From Dactylorhiza incarnata (Eukaryota > Streptophyta > Magnoliopsida > Asparagales > Orchidaceae): 64,000 bases of DNA. Position numbers and translations under genes: made by a program. The stretch is from assembly GCA_033032865.1 (NCBI GenBank), contig JAWHQI010000273.1, positions 2,294,001 through 2,358,000 on the forward strand, read 5' to 3'. The notes beneath the pieces are model-generated. The model did no database searches. It was given only the letters and a program-made list of their open reading frames with translations, and was not told the DNA's origin. This document shows positions 22,231 through 33,779 of the stretch, piece by piece (within the stretch, counting starts at the first letter, position 1; every line of letters begins with the position of its first letter).

Positions 22231-22896
22231 CTTTAATTTGCTGTTAGAATCATTCGAGTAGCTAAGTTCATTGAGTAAAGGTAAATCCATTGAGTAAAGG
22301 TAATTCGTCGAGTAGCTTCGACGAATTCGTCGAGTCCTTTCAGGTAATAAGACGAGTAAACTTAGCCTAAATCCCTCGAGAAGTTATAAGGCATTCGTCG
22401 AGTGAGTAGTGTTTTCGTTAAGAAATTTAAGTGAATTCGTCGAGTAGTTTTTGACGAATTCATAGAGTATTCTTAGGTTTCGTCGAGTCATTTCTGGTAG
22501 TTCGTCGAGTTGTCTTAAGGATTCATCGAGTGCATCCGACGAATTCGTTGTGAAGGTGGTTTTTCTTTGGAATTTTTTATATTTTCCTGTGGTTCCAGAT
22601 TTGGTCAAGATGTTTGTGAATCACTACACCCAGTCGGTTGTATTTTTTTGGACTGTGGGTTGAGTTGGACAAGTGGTCACAATCATTATGCCAGTTTTTC
22701 TTCCTTGGACGTGTAGATAGTTGTTGTGTGGGTGTAACCATCGTCGCAGTGCCTTTTGTTCCTTGGATGTTTTGGTCTAATGGTTTGTGTTGGAAAGATA
22801 GCCACCGCCTTAGTACCGACTTTTGGCTGGGTTAATGATTCACTTCTTGAGACAATCAGTCACTCTTCATCCTACTTGGATGTTATTATTTAACTT
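22231..22896 (+). repeat. E2 5' LTR, surviving middle part
   Basis: It matches 31020-31634 of the 3' LTR, including the AATTCGTCGAGTA words (22252-22550) and the block around TTTTGGCTGGGTTAATGATTC. A short tandem duplication (TTGAGTAAAGGTAA) lies at the left border. The first roughly 820 bp of the LTR, including the TATA region, are absent. Confidence 0.8.
22252..22550. repeat. E2 5' LTR word array (AATTCGTCGAG type)
   Basis: About ten copies of ATTCGTCGAGT with variants; GACGAATTCGTC is a perfect 12-bp palindrome in the set. In the intact 3' LTR the array lies about 450 bp downstream of TATA, unlike the other families. Confidence 0.8.
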
Positions 22897-24341
22897 TGTT
22901 TTTGGAAAAACTCCATAGATTTAACTTAACAAATTATCTAAAAGTGATTTTAACTATTAGGTTTCAATTACTAATTGTATAAGGAGGGTAATCTGGCCAT
23001 TAGATGTCTTAGGATGTCACACTCAACCTAGGGTGTCAAGATCATATCAAGAGAAGCAAAAATTTGGTGAAGTTAATATTTGCGTCGAATAGAAATCGAC
23101 ACAACATCAAATGGATGTCGACGCTACTCAAACAAGAAGTCCAAGCAACATACTCTTTCTGTCGGAGTAAATCAAGTCGATGTTATGTCGAATAGATATA
23201 GACGTAGAGGCCATAGACTTGTCAAGGTATCTTGAGAAGTCGACGCAACTTCTACTTGAACTCAGAGAAGAAGGAAGTATCTGTCGAAGCCCCTCAAAGT
23301 CGACGCAACGTCGACTTCATCTCAACGCAGATAATGAAGTTTAGAGCCATGTCATCAACTCGACGGTTACGTTGATAGGGTATCGACGCAACGTCGACTA
23401 GTAGAGTTCAATCAGAGCAAGGATGAATTTGAAGCCGCTCCTACAAGAACTCGAAGGTGCGTCGAAAAGAGAGGAAGAGAACTCGACCCTACGTCGAATA
23501 CAATCTGAAAAGGGAAACCTTTTCAGCTTTCATTTTGGACCCGCTCTCATGGACAACCTCTCTCAAGACCGTTCTCCAACGGCTCCTTAATTACCTCAAA
23601 TGGAATGAACAATTAACAGAGGACAGAGAAAATCTTTCTTGGAAACAAGCTTTATGTTGGTGGACAGGCCGGGAATTAAAGAAGGAAGAAAGGTTTTATT
23701 GTCTAGACAAATATACCCTTTAGGACTTACCAAAAAGGGAAACAAATTCAAATTCAACAGTGGGACAATAAAAGGAAATAGAAGAAAGAGAAAAGCAGAG
23801 CATTCATAACAAATGACATACTATTCTATTAGGTCTCCTTCTTCCTCCTCTCTCTTACAGGAACCCTAACAGGAGAAAATACAGAGAAGGAATATCTGCT
23901 GCACTTCTTCTCTCCAAGAATAGTACAGAACAAGGCTGCTCATCAACACAATCTTATAGCAGCCAAAGTTCAATTAGAAAGAAGATAGAAGGATCTGACA
24001 ATCATAAGTTCTGCAAATCATCACCAACATAAGCAGAAGTTCATCAAGAGCAGATCCTGTGAATAGATACAAGAAGCTGTTATTCATACAACCATCATAA
24101 GAATTTTGAAAACAGAATTCCTACACCCTTCTTCTTTCTCTTTCTACTTCCCTTCTGTTAAAGAGTTTTGTTAATCCCTCTTCAAAGATTCAGTGGTTCA
24201 AGATCTCCTTATCAAAAGATCTGGTGGCTCAAGATCTCCTTATCAAAAGATCTGGTGGTTCATGATCTCCTTGTCAAAAGATCTGTGGTTCTAAGAGTCT
24301 CCTTATCAAAAGATCTGGTGGTTTATGATCTCCTTGTGAAG
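22897..24341 (+). repeat. Truncated Copia-A type LTR inside E2 5' LTR
   Basis: It starts TGTTTTTGGAAAAACTCC and aligns in reverse with 7526 down to about 6060 of the Copia-A LTR, including the stretch ATTTAACTTAACAAATTA, the GTCGAC words (23091-23500) and the repeated TCTCCTTATCAAAAGATC units (24205-24320). The last about 250 bp of the LTR are missing. The E2 LTR also lacks the DNA matching 31635-31983, so this is a replacement rather than a clean insertion. Confidence 0.8.
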
Positions 24342-24864
24342 AGACTGTACTTGCCATTTATGCTACTACTGTTGATTTGCTGCTAGTGTAATGTTCTCTG
24401 GGAAGGATTTTTGCTAGGTTGCATAGTAGATATATTTATATATGTAAAGCTGCATCTTCGCTCATGCATTCCATCTTTTCAAACTAATAACCCTCTATTT
24501 TGAAACGCATAAACGTTCTTTTTATATCTATACTAAATAAAGAAAGTGCATACCATTAGATTGCTAGTTGAGTTCTCATGTTCATATAGGACGATTTAAA
24601 GTAAAATATTTTTTTTCCACTGCGTATATTTATACTTTCTTGGTTGTAGACTAGCTGATCCACTAAACCGTTGGACACGGTGTTCGAAACCTTCAAACTT
24701 AAATTATGTTATAAACATAAAGATTATGTCTTTTATAAAGAAAGGTGCGAAGATAGAACTGCCTGAGCGTTTGCAGTTGTCCCCTTCATAGCATGACATC
24801 GTGATGCGTGTTTTCTCTTACTCTTATAATATTTTTATACATTGAGAAAATGCACGTTGTGACA
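24342..24864 (+). repeat. E2 5' LTR, right part
   Basis: It resumes with AGACTGTACTTG, matching 31984 onward, and ends GTTGTGACA directly before the primer site. Confidence 0.85.
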
Positions 24865-24866
24865 GT

Positions 24867-24878
24867 TGGTATCAGAGA
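24867..24878 (+). promoter_or_regulatory. E2 primer binding site (initiator Met tRNA)
   Basis: TGGTATCAGAGA begins two bases after the LTR end. Confidence 0.88.
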
Positions 24879-25541
24879 TATGTTTAGATCGGTTGTTGGA
24901 TGGTTAGTCAAACAACCATATGTATTAAGAATCTATTTCATTGCATACACACATCAAAGTGTCATCAGTATGTCTTGGTTGAAGCATGAACACTACACTC
25001 ATAGCATGCTAAGAAGTATATGGGGCATATTATATAGTGTGGGATGCATAAATATGTGTCTGTATATGGATCCTCATATGAGTGACAACATGTGATTGGT
25101 AAGTTGTATGGGCGGCTTAACATTATCCCATGGATGTTACTAGACGCTAATTTCATTACATGCGATATTATGTAGTATGGGATGCATAATATTTCATATG
25201 TACGCCGCTCATAACATGCACTAAGGCTTTAATTAGAATGCATAACACAATATGCACATCATAACATAGCATTAGCACACGTGCCAAGTTAAAGATATAC
25301 ATGATGACACTCGTACACATGATTTGAAACAGGAATTTAAACATTCATGCAAGCATATGATATGCACAATAGTTAAAGGAAGATAGTATATCCTCCTAAG
25401 TTAGGGCATAACATCATTATTGAAAACCACAGAGCAAGGTAGTAGCAAGAGCAAGTGTCTTCACATTTTCAGTTGTCCTGAGCTATGTAATCCTAGCTTT
25501 TAGCAAAGTTTTCACATGACGTTCATTTGTGTTCTTAGAGA
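24879..25541 (+). other. E2 untranslated leader
   Basis: About 660 bp between primer site and gag start, AT-rich, with no supported ORF. Confidence 0.6.
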
Positions 25542-26488
25542 ATGACACCAAAGTGTGTTGCGATAAGGTTGACTACCCAATCTGAGGGTGATTCTTCGGG
25601 TGCGCATAGTGAAGCTGTGATTGAGGGTCTGTGACAGAGTAATGAGGCTCTGTCAAGGCAGTTGGTCGCGATGTAATCACAAATTCAGACGTTGTATACT
25701 GCCGCCTCTGCGCAGTAGCCTGGGGTGCAGGACCGTGCTGTGGGTCAGACTATACCTGTTCCTCCTGCTCCTCTGGTGCCTCCAATTTTCCTGCCACCAG
25801 AGATGAATTTCATATCACATTTCCAGCGATTAGGACCCCTATGTTCGACTGAAGAGCCGATTTCATGACTTTGGATGATTGACTAATTTCCATCGAAGAA
25901 ATGTTTACGTATTCAAGAATCTTTGCAGGCCAGAAGGTGATAGTCACCGCTTACCAGCTGAAGGGGCTTGCCATGAGCTGGTGGATCCGTGAGAGAGAGA
26001 GCCTCATAGGCAGATGTTCGTGGGAGTCATTCAAGGCGATGTTACTGAAGAAGTTCCTGCTGTCGGTCAAGCAAGAAAGTATGATGAACAATTTCCTACA
26101 CCAGAAGTAGAGGTAACTCACAGTTAGTGAGTATGAGATCGAATTTAGTAAGTTGAGCAGATTTGCTCCAGGCTTAGTAGCCTCTGATGTTGGAAGGGTG
26201 AAGCAGTTTCTAGGAGTACTTCGTAGTGACATTCAGCAGTTGACTAGCGCGTACATATCAGAAAGCTATGTTGAAATGGTAGAAGATGCATTGAGAGTCG
26301 AGGCCATTGACAATGCTAAGAACAAAGGTGAAATGATTAGAAAGGAAAAGAGAAAGGTCGAAGGCGTTGGAAGCCCCATTGTATCTAGTCCTGCTTCGAA
26401 GAAGAGAGGCAGCGAAGTTTGTAGTTTCTGTGGTCGCCCTGGCCATCCCTATGAAAAATGTTTCAAGAGATTGGTGGCTAAGAAGTAA
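25542..26488 (+). pseudogene. E2 gag
   Basis: ATG at 25542 (MTPKCVAIRL). After a Pro-rich segment (PVPPAPLVPP) the Gag core follows: VTAYQLKGLAMSWWIRER, then WESFKAMLLKKFL, then EFSKLSRFAPGLV-like text. The zinc knuckle CSFCGRPGHPYEKCF lies near the end (about 26420-26465). Stops occur near 25635, 25675, 25865 and 26110 and at least one frame change separates start and end. It would form the particle and bind element RNA. Confidence 0.82.
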
Positions 26489-27233
26489 CAGCAAGTGTTG
26501 GCAATTCAAAGCGCTCCCAGAGGAGATCTAACCTACACTTTTTATAAGCATAAGGGGCATGATGTTTCTAGTGTGGACAGAAGGGGCACATTAAGCCTAA
26601 ATGCCTGCAGTTCCAGCCTCCATTGCAGCTAGTGCCACTTCAGGTTTTTGCCACCGCCGCAGCTACAACATCAAGATAAAGGAAGGGGCAAGTTAAATGT
26701 GGTGACCAGGGAAGAAGTGCAGACTTCCACCCAGGTGATTTCAGGTTAGGCCCTAATCTAACTCTTATCCTTCAGCTTTAGTTTTTTATTTCTGTTCGGC
26801 TTGTTGCATATCCGATTTTATAGGAGAATTTAAGGTAAAGAACCATTGGCTGCGCGTCCTTTTCGATTCTGGTGCTACCCACTCATTCATGGCTAGGACT
26901 TTTGTAGAGCGCCATCGTTTGACCCTCGATCTAATTGACGATCTGTTTCATGTTAAGTTTCCCTCTAGCGACGTCGTGGTATCAGACCAGGGTATCCAGA
27001 GATGTCCTATCGTCTTAGGTGATTTCTTAGCTTTTGCTGATCTAAAGGTGCTAGAACTGGAAGACTTTGATGTGATTTTGGGCATGGACTGGTTTTCAAG
27101 ATATGATGATGTTATCCAATGCAAGGTAAAGCGTTTGGACTTAAAGATGGACAACGGCCAACCCATGAGTGTGTATGGATTTCCGCTCCAGGATTCCCCT
27201 ATTTTTTCTGCGGTATGTGCTCAGAAACTTTAA
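26489..27233 (+). pseudogene. E2 protease region
   Basis: The aspartic protease site FDSGATHSFM lies at about 26862-26892, before the first in-frame Met of the open stretch. It is followed by CPIVLGDFLAFADLKVLE and DFDVILGMDWFSRYD, the standard chromovirus retropepsin end. The left part (26489-26820) is a broken linker with a second, decayed Cys/His cluster. A stop at 27231-27233 separates it from RT, whereas an active element would read through. Confidence 0.82.
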
Positions 27234-27263
27234 GATTCTGGTTGTTTTTCTTACCTTGTTTCT

Positions 27264-28613
27264 ATGTTAGAAACTGTTACTAGTTTGCCCTGTGCCGAGG
27301 AGATTCTTGTGGTGCGAGAGTTCCCTGATGTTTTCCCTATTAGTCTCCTTGGTCATCCGCCTGAGAGAGATGTGGAGTTTGTTATTGACGTTGAGCCAGG
27401 TACTCGTCCTATTGCTAAGGCACCGTACCGTATGGCCCCGTGCAAGCTGGAAGAGTTGCGTACCCAGCTACATGAATTGCTGCGGTGTGGATTTCTTAGG
27501 CCAAGTTCTTCGCCGTGGGGTTCTCCAGTTCTGTTTGTAAAGAAGAAGGATGGTTCTATGAGGTTGTGCATAGATTATAGAGAGATGAACAAGGTAACCT
27601 TCAAGAACAGATATCCATTGCCTAGAATTGATGATTTGTTTGATCAGTTGCATGGTAGTTCGGTGTTTTTGAGCATTGATCTTCGTTCAAGCTACCATAA
27701 GTTGCGGATTCGTGAGTCAGATGTTCCGCGGACTGCTTTCTGTTCTCGGCATGGACACTTTGAGTTCTTGGTGATGTCCTTTGGATTGAGGAATGCACCA
27801 TCTGCCTTCATGGATATGATGAATAGAGTGTTCAAGGATTTCCTAGATCGCTTCATGGTCATTTTCATTGACGATATTCTGGTGTATTCCCGGAGTGCTG
27901 AGGAACATGCTCAGCACTTGCGTTTGGTTCTAACTACTCTGAGAGAGCAAAAGTTGTATGCGAAGCTGAGTACGTGTGAGTTTTTGCTCTCTCATGTAAC
28001 CTTCTTAGGTCATATATTGGTTAAAGATGGAATTGCTATGGACCCAGAAAAGATAACTATAGTAATGGATTGGAAAAGACCTACTACGCCTAAGGAGATA
28101 AGGAGCTTCTTATGGTTGGCAGGATATTATAAGAGATTTATGGAAGGATATTTTGTGTTGTCTGCGCCACTGTCTAAGCTTATGCAGAAGAATGCAGTGT
28201 TTATATGGGATGATAAATGTGAAGAAGCCTTTCAAGAATTGAAAAGGAGGTTGTGCACCGCTCCTGTGTTGACTTTACCTACTAAGGGAATGGAGTATGC
28301 TATTTATGTGGAAGCATCGCACGTCGCGCAAGATTTGGAATTTGCGGTAGTAATTTATGCTTTAAAACTTTGGAGACATTTATTGTATGGCGCATTGTGC
28401 AAGATTTATACAGATTTTAAGAGTTTAATGTATGTCTTAACTCAGAAGGAGTTGAATTTGCTCCAGCGTAGATGGTTAGAGTATGTCGCAGATTATGAGG
28501 TCGATATTCTTTATGATCCGGGCAAGGCTAACGTGGTGGCTGATGCACTGAGTAGAAGTCCGCGCAAGTCTTCAACCTTCCCGTGCAGTCTTTGGTGGAA
28601 GAGTTTTTACTGA
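27264..28613 (+). pseudogene. E2 reverse transcriptase and RNase H
   Basis: 449 codons are open. [27 protein letters not shown] motif ([13 protein letters not shown]), [28 protein letters not shown] and active site FIDDILVYS (residues about 205-213). Connection and RNase H follow: [44 protein letters not shown]. RNase H has lost about 30 residues in frame between EASHV and the DLEFAVV part, and its first catalytic Asp is Glu (YVEAS). A frameshift near 28590 leads into integrase. Confidence 0.88.
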
Positions 28614-30057
28614 TGGATATCTCAGTTGGAAGTAGTAATGCGCCTTGTAGCTTGGAAGCCAAAGTGCCTTCTTGGATTACCCTCATAAGATTGCATCAGA
28701 AGGACGACCCAGATCTTCAGCATTTTCGAGAAAGGGCAGAGAGGGGAGAGTTGCCATATTTCTCTTTAGATGAAGTCCGTACCCTGATGTATCGGGGTAG
28801 GTTTTGTATTCCCGCTTTTGGTGATATTCGAGCAAAGATTTGTGTAGAAGCTCATGGATCAAGTGTTTCCTACCACCCTGGTTCTACAAAACTATATCGA
28901 GATTTGAAACAGATTGTTTGGTGGTCAGGAATGAAGACTGACATTGCTATGTTTATTTCTGAATGTTATACCTACCAGCGCATTAAGGCAGATCACAAGA
29001 TGCCTGGAGGTAAGTTGACTCCTTTGGAGATTCTGAGTTGGAAGTGGGAGAGCATTTCTATGGATTTCATTACTGGGTTGCCAAGGTCTCTCCGAGGGCA
29101 CGATTCAGTGTGGGTCACAGTTGATAGATTGACGAAGTGTGCCCACTTTGTACCCTTCAAGATTGGTTATTCCATGTAGAAGATAACAGAGTTGTATTTG
29201 TATGAGGTCATCAAAATACATGGGGTGCCAGTAAGTTTTGTATCAGATCGGGACTCTAGGTATATGTCTCATTTCTGGCAGAGCTTGTAGGATGCTTTGG
29301 GCACTGACCTTAGATATTCTACCGCTTATCATCCACAGACGAATGGTCAGATGGAGAGAGTCAATCAGATTGTGGAGGATATGATTAGATGTCATAGCCT
29401 ATGCCATGGTGGGGCATGGGACCAGCGTCTTAGACTTATGGAGTTTGCGTATAATAATAGTTATCAAGAGAGTCTGCAAATTGCCCCCTTTGAGGCTTTG
29501 TATGGGATACATTGTCGAACTCCCCTGTTTTGGGATGAAGTTAGTGAGAGACCGTTGTTAGGTCCAGAAGCTTTGGAAGAGATGAGTGTTGTCGTGACAC
29601 ATATCCGCGAGAAGCTTCACTTTGCTCAAGAGCATTACGAAAGTATGCTAATCGGAGAAGGGTTGATCTGAAGTTCGCAATTGGGGACATGGTATTCTTG
29701 AAAGTTTCTCCGATGCCAGGTGTTAAGAGATTTGTGAAGAACCACAAGTTGGATCCCCGGTATGTGGGACCTTTCCAAGTTGTTGAGCGCATCAGAGTGT
29801 CAGCTCATAGGCTGGATTTGCCTATTTCTTTCCCAGGTGTTCAAGATGTTTTTCAGGTGAGCCAGTTGAGGAAGTGCATGCATAGTGATAGTCATGTCCT
29901 TGACTCGGTGCCCACGTTGCAACCTAATCTGTCTTATGTTGAAGAGCATGTTCGTATTCTGGAGACGCAGGACAAAGTGTTGCGAAAGAAGACGATTCCT
30001 ATGGTCAATGTCCTTTGGCGAAACCAAGATGTCGAGAGCGTGACTTGGGAACTGTAA
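28583..30057 (+). pseudogene. E2 integrase with chromodomain-like C-terminus
   Basis: Zinc-binding region: His residues in EAHGSSVSYHPGS, then ECYTYQRIKADH, where the second Cys is Tyr, so the HHCC site is damaged. Core: SMDFITGLPRS (Asp), SFVSDRDSRY (Asp), TNGQMERVNQ (Glu). Stops at 29178 and about 29288, and a frame change near 29675, break it. The C-terminal part (29689-30057) has LDPRYVGPFQVVERI and the chromodomain-like LRKKTIPMVNVLWRN. In chromoviruses this tail directs insertion to marked heterochromatin. Confidence 0.86.
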
Positions 30058-30192
30058 TCTATTATGAGGGAATCTCATCCTCTTCTATTCTCCTGATTTT
30101 CTTCGGTAAGTTTTTCTCCCTGATAGTATCTCAGTTTTACTCGTTTATCTCTTAAGTTTGGTTTGTGTTTCAAGTTTCGGGACGAAACTTAT

Positions 30193-30205
30193 TTTTAGGG
30201 GGTGG
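30193..30205 (+). promoter_or_regulatory. E2 polypurine tract
   Basis: TTTTAGGGGGTGG directly before the LTR start TGTAAC at 30207; the phrase GGGACGAAAC upstream is typical of Del/Tekay elements. Confidence 0.85.
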
Positions 30206-30573
30206 CTGTAACTCCCCCGAATTTTTGAAAATTTAATTAAATAATATTTCTGCATAATAATGACTTATGAGCGTTACGTTAGCATGAAGTTAGCAGAATT
30301 TGCCAAAGTGTAGAAATTTCTGAGATTAGAAAATTTAAAATAATTAATTTAATCAAAATTGTCAAGTTGCATTGCTATAAGTTATGAAAATAAAATTATA
30401 ACTCATAATCGGCTCGTCGAACTTTGATTTTGACTTTGCCGTTGGTTTCAGAAGACCTGTATTTGCCTTTGGTGTGATTTTTGTGAAAATCCGGGTAAGT
30501 CTTGTCCAAATCGTAAATTTAAAGCTCAAAATTATTATAAATTTATATTATAATAAAAGTTTTCTAAATCCTT

Positions 30574-30588
30574 GTATAAAAGGGACCT
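30574..30588 (+). promoter_or_regulatory. E2 LTR TATA box
   Basis: TGTATAAAAGGGACC followed 40-60 bp later by a CT-rich region, as expected for a plant LTR start site. Confidence 0.65.
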
Positions 30589-31039
30589 TTGTCAAAATTT
30601 AGGTCATTCATCTTCTTCTTCCCATTTCTGCCGAACTCGAACCAGCCGCAAGGAGTCAAGTCTTCCGTGGAGCTTTCATCGGTCGTCGTGAGAGATCTAG
30701 TGCACGAAATCTTCATCTAAGTATACATTCGGAAAGCTCTCGCCGAGATCTTCATGTGCACTGTCAGTATATTCAATTTTGTGGGTTTTTGATGTTGAAG
30801 TGTTCGGCACTAAGCCATGTTTTCCGTTCTAAAGTTTCAGAAATTCTTCCTTATGGTCTTTTATCGGCTGATCCTTGGCGTGGCGTGCGTGGAGGCCGGT
30901 GACCGGAAGGTTTGAGGCAAGTGGTGGACTATTCCCCCTTGCTATGTTCTCTCTTTGCATTTTCTTTCCCCCTCCTTCCTTATTAATCGTAGGTAGATTT
31001 CTACTTTGACAATTTCGATTTATTCGCAAATAAAGGTAA

Positions 31040-31286
31040 ATTCGTTGAGTAGCTTCGAAGAATTCGTCGAGCCCTTTCGTGTAATAAGCCGAGTAAACTT
31101 AGTCTAAATCCTTCGGGAAGTTATAAGGCATTCGTCGAGTGAGCATTATTTTCGTCGAGAAATCTAAGTGAATTCATCAAGTAGTTTTTGACGAATTCGT
31201 CGAGTATTCTAGGTTTCATAGAGTCAATTCGGGTAATTCGTCGAGTTGTCTTAAGGATTCGTCGAGTGCTTCCGATGAATTCGTTG
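31040..31286. repeat. E2 3' LTR word array
   Basis: Same AATTCGTCGAGT words as 22252-22550, including GACGAATTCGTCGAG near 31191. Here they are downstream of TATA, inside the transcribed part. Confidence 0.8.
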
Positions 31287-32504
31287 TGAAGGTGATTTCT
31301 CATTGGAATTTTTTAGGTTTTCCTGTGGTGCCAGATTTGGTCAAGATTATTGTGAATCACTATACCAGTCGGTTGTTTTTCTTGGACTGTTGGTTGAGTT
31401 GGACAAGTGGCCACCATCATAGTGCCGATTTTTCTTCTTTGGACATATAGACTGTTGGTTGTGTGGGCTTAACCACCGTCGTAGTGCCTTTTGTTCCCTG
31501 GATGTTTTGGTCTGATGGTTTGTGTTGGAAAGATAGCCACCGCCTCTGTACCATCTTTTGGCTGGGTTAATGATTCACTTCTTGAGCCAATCCGTCACTC
31601 TTCTTCCTACTTGGATGTTATTATATAACTTTGATTGCTTTTCATGCATGTTTTTCCCCGTTTGGATGCTAAGATCTCTTTACTTTGATCTTTATTATTT
31701 TACAGCTGAGTTTCTTGTTGGGTTGGTAACCCTCTTGAGCTTGTTAAGTTCTCCCTCTTTACTTTTGTTGATTGACCTTGTGCTGAGGTATTCTTTTCCT
31801 TTGAATGGCTCAGGTTTGGACTAGTAGAGGTTGATTAGAGCAAGTAAGGATCTTGTAGCCTTTTGGGTTGTTTTTCTTTCCCTCTTTTTAGAGGTAGTTG
31901 TTGTTGCTATTTTCTAATATTGTTTATTACTTTGGGTTCGTGTCAGTTTGTTGACGCTCACAATATGATCTTCTTCTTGTGTTAGACTGTACTTGTCATT
32001 TATGCTACTACTGTTGATTTGCTACTAGTACAATGCTCTCTGGGAAGATTTTTTGCTAGGATGCATAGTAGATATTCTTATATATGTAAAGCTTCATATT
32101 TTCTCATACATTCCATCTTGTCAAACTAATAACCCTCTATTTTGAAATGCATAAAAGTTCCATTTATATCTATACTAAATCTAGAAATTGAATACCATTA
32201 GATTTCTAGTTGAGTTCTCATGTTAATATAGGATGACAAAGTAAAATATGTATTTTCCGCTGCGTATATTTATACTTTCTTGGTTGTGGACTAGATGATC
32301 CACTAAACCGAGGGACACGGTGTTCGAAACCTTCAAACTTAAATTATATTTTAAAGATAGAGATTATTTCTTTTATACAGAAATGTGTGAAGATAGAACT
32401 GCCTGAGCATTTGCAGTTGTCCCCTGCACGACGTGGCATCATGACATGTGTTTTCTCTTACTCTGATAATATTTTTATACATTGAGAAAATGCGGGTTGT
32501 GATA

Positions 32505-33687
32505 GTCCCTAGGGTCACGCAGTGACCCTAGACTGTGACTTGGTCACGCTTTTTCCCCAGCTCCTCCTACCCTTGATCCAGCAGACATCTCATTTAAGAT
32601 TACACGCCCTTAGTCATGCAGTGACCGAAGGGCTTGACCCTTCCAGAAATTGATGAATTGATGTAGTTCTCGCCCGTTTCTTCTGCCGTTACAGATCCAG
32701 CTAGTCACACTCTAGGTCACACCATGTACCTAAGGCGTGTACTTAGAACTTTTCAGCTATATAAGCCAGCAATGTCCAAAAGTAAGGAGTTTGATTTTTA
32801 TATTGTTGTAGGTTGTAGTTTGTTGTTATTATGCCATATTACCTACTTTTTTCCTTCTAAATCAAACTTCTAAGCATTTCCTTTATTTGTAATTTCAATT
32901 CAAGTTTTAGAAATTTTTGTTTCTTCTTCTTCTAAATTATGTCTCTTTTTTTTCTTTTACTTGTATTCCCTCCATCCGGATGAGTAGCTAAACTCCATAT
33001 AGCACTTGATCATCATGAACTTTGTAATGAAATAATAATGTTTTGATTATTCTGAATTTGCAAGCTCTCTTCATTTATAGCTTTGGTTTATCTTTGATTT
33101 ATTTTGCTTTGATTTCATATGTTTGGTATATGATAGTCAATCTATGATTCGTATTCTAGATTATCGAGAGGTTCGTACATACGAGGAGATCACTCAAAGA
33201 TAAAAGGAGTTGCATGCGCTTCTCGAGAGAGGATGACATAAATCTTCCGGATTAGTGTCAAATCCAATAGTGAGGTTCACTGCTTTAAGAAAGCTTTTGA
33301 GATCTTAATTGATCAACCTAAGTTAGTTGGTTGTATTCCTCTAGTGAGGTGCTATCATGTTATGAGAACCTCCACGGTCAATTTTTTGTAATTAAAAGCT
33401 TGTGAAATTATCATTTATAAGTTTTATTTAATTCCAAAGGGATTCTAGATCAAGTGCTATTCTTTTAAATCATCAGGTTTTGTTTTAGTTAAATTATTTT
33501 TTTACTCTTTTTCCAAACCAAGTCTAATTTTTGTTCGATAAAATAATTGTGCTTCTTTGTGAGTAAAAGTACTCAACGGACCCGTAAAAATACGATACTT
33601 GGTATTTTCTTTAAAATATTATATATTATAAAACGATAGGTACTCTTGCCTTATTGGATTATTTTTTGTTCGCACACAAAATAATCA
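32505..33687 (+). repeat. E3 5' LTR (outer end missing)
   Basis: It begins within the word array (32507-32742: GTCACGCAGTGACC, CACGCCCTTAGTCATG types), then TATA (GCTATATAAGCC at 32757), and ends ACAAAATAATCA before the primer site. Compared with Athila-B about 190 bp of the outer end are absent. Confidence 0.8.
32507..32742 (+). promoter_or_regulatory. E3 LTR word array
   Basis: Decayed copies of the Athila CACGCCC/GGTCACG inverted-repeat unit end 14 bp upstream of the TATA box GCTATATAAGCC. Confidence 0.75.
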
Positions 33688-33696
33688 TCAAGTTTT

Positions 33697-33714
33697 TGGC
33701 GTCGTTGCCGAGGA
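33697..33714 (+). promoter_or_regulatory. E3 primer binding site
   Basis: TGGCGTCGTTGCCGAGGA, the Athila primer site with two C-to-T or G-to-A type changes. Confidence 0.88.
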
Positions 33715-33779
33715 TTAAGTTTTCGTTGATATTACGAAAGTGAAGATCAATTAATTAAACCGATTTATTTTTATTTCAT

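Larger units (their letters stand above)
22231..32504 (+). mobile_element. E2: Ty3/gypsy chromovirus (Tekay/Del-like)
   Basis: Order on plus: truncated 5' LTR, initiator-Met primer site (24867), gag, protease, RT, RNase H, integrase with a chromodomain-like end, PPT and 3' LTR starting TGTAACTCCCCCG. Integrase after RNase H is the gypsy order, and the C-terminal LRKKTIPMVNVLWRN motif and LTR start are typical of Tekay/Del chromoviruses. The U3 promoter part of the 5' LTR is gone and pol carries several breaks, so the copy is inactive. Confidence 0.88.
30207..32504 (+). repeat. E2 3' LTR
   Basis: About 2.3 kb, from TGTAACTCCCCCG to GTTGTGATA. TATA box TGTATAAAAGGGACC at 30574; TCGA words at 31040-31286. 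Short ORFs inside are not supported. The right border touches a truncated Athila LTR (E3). Confidence 0.85.

Noticed and set aside
24867..24878. TGGTATCAGAG-type sites as tRNA gene ends
   Set aside because: They are complements of the initiator Met tRNA 3' end lying next to LTRs, that is primer sites; no cloverleaf is present.
21059..33687. Athila-A and E3 as the two ends of one element
   Set aside because: Both carry a 5' LTR, primer site and gag, and they point in opposite directions.
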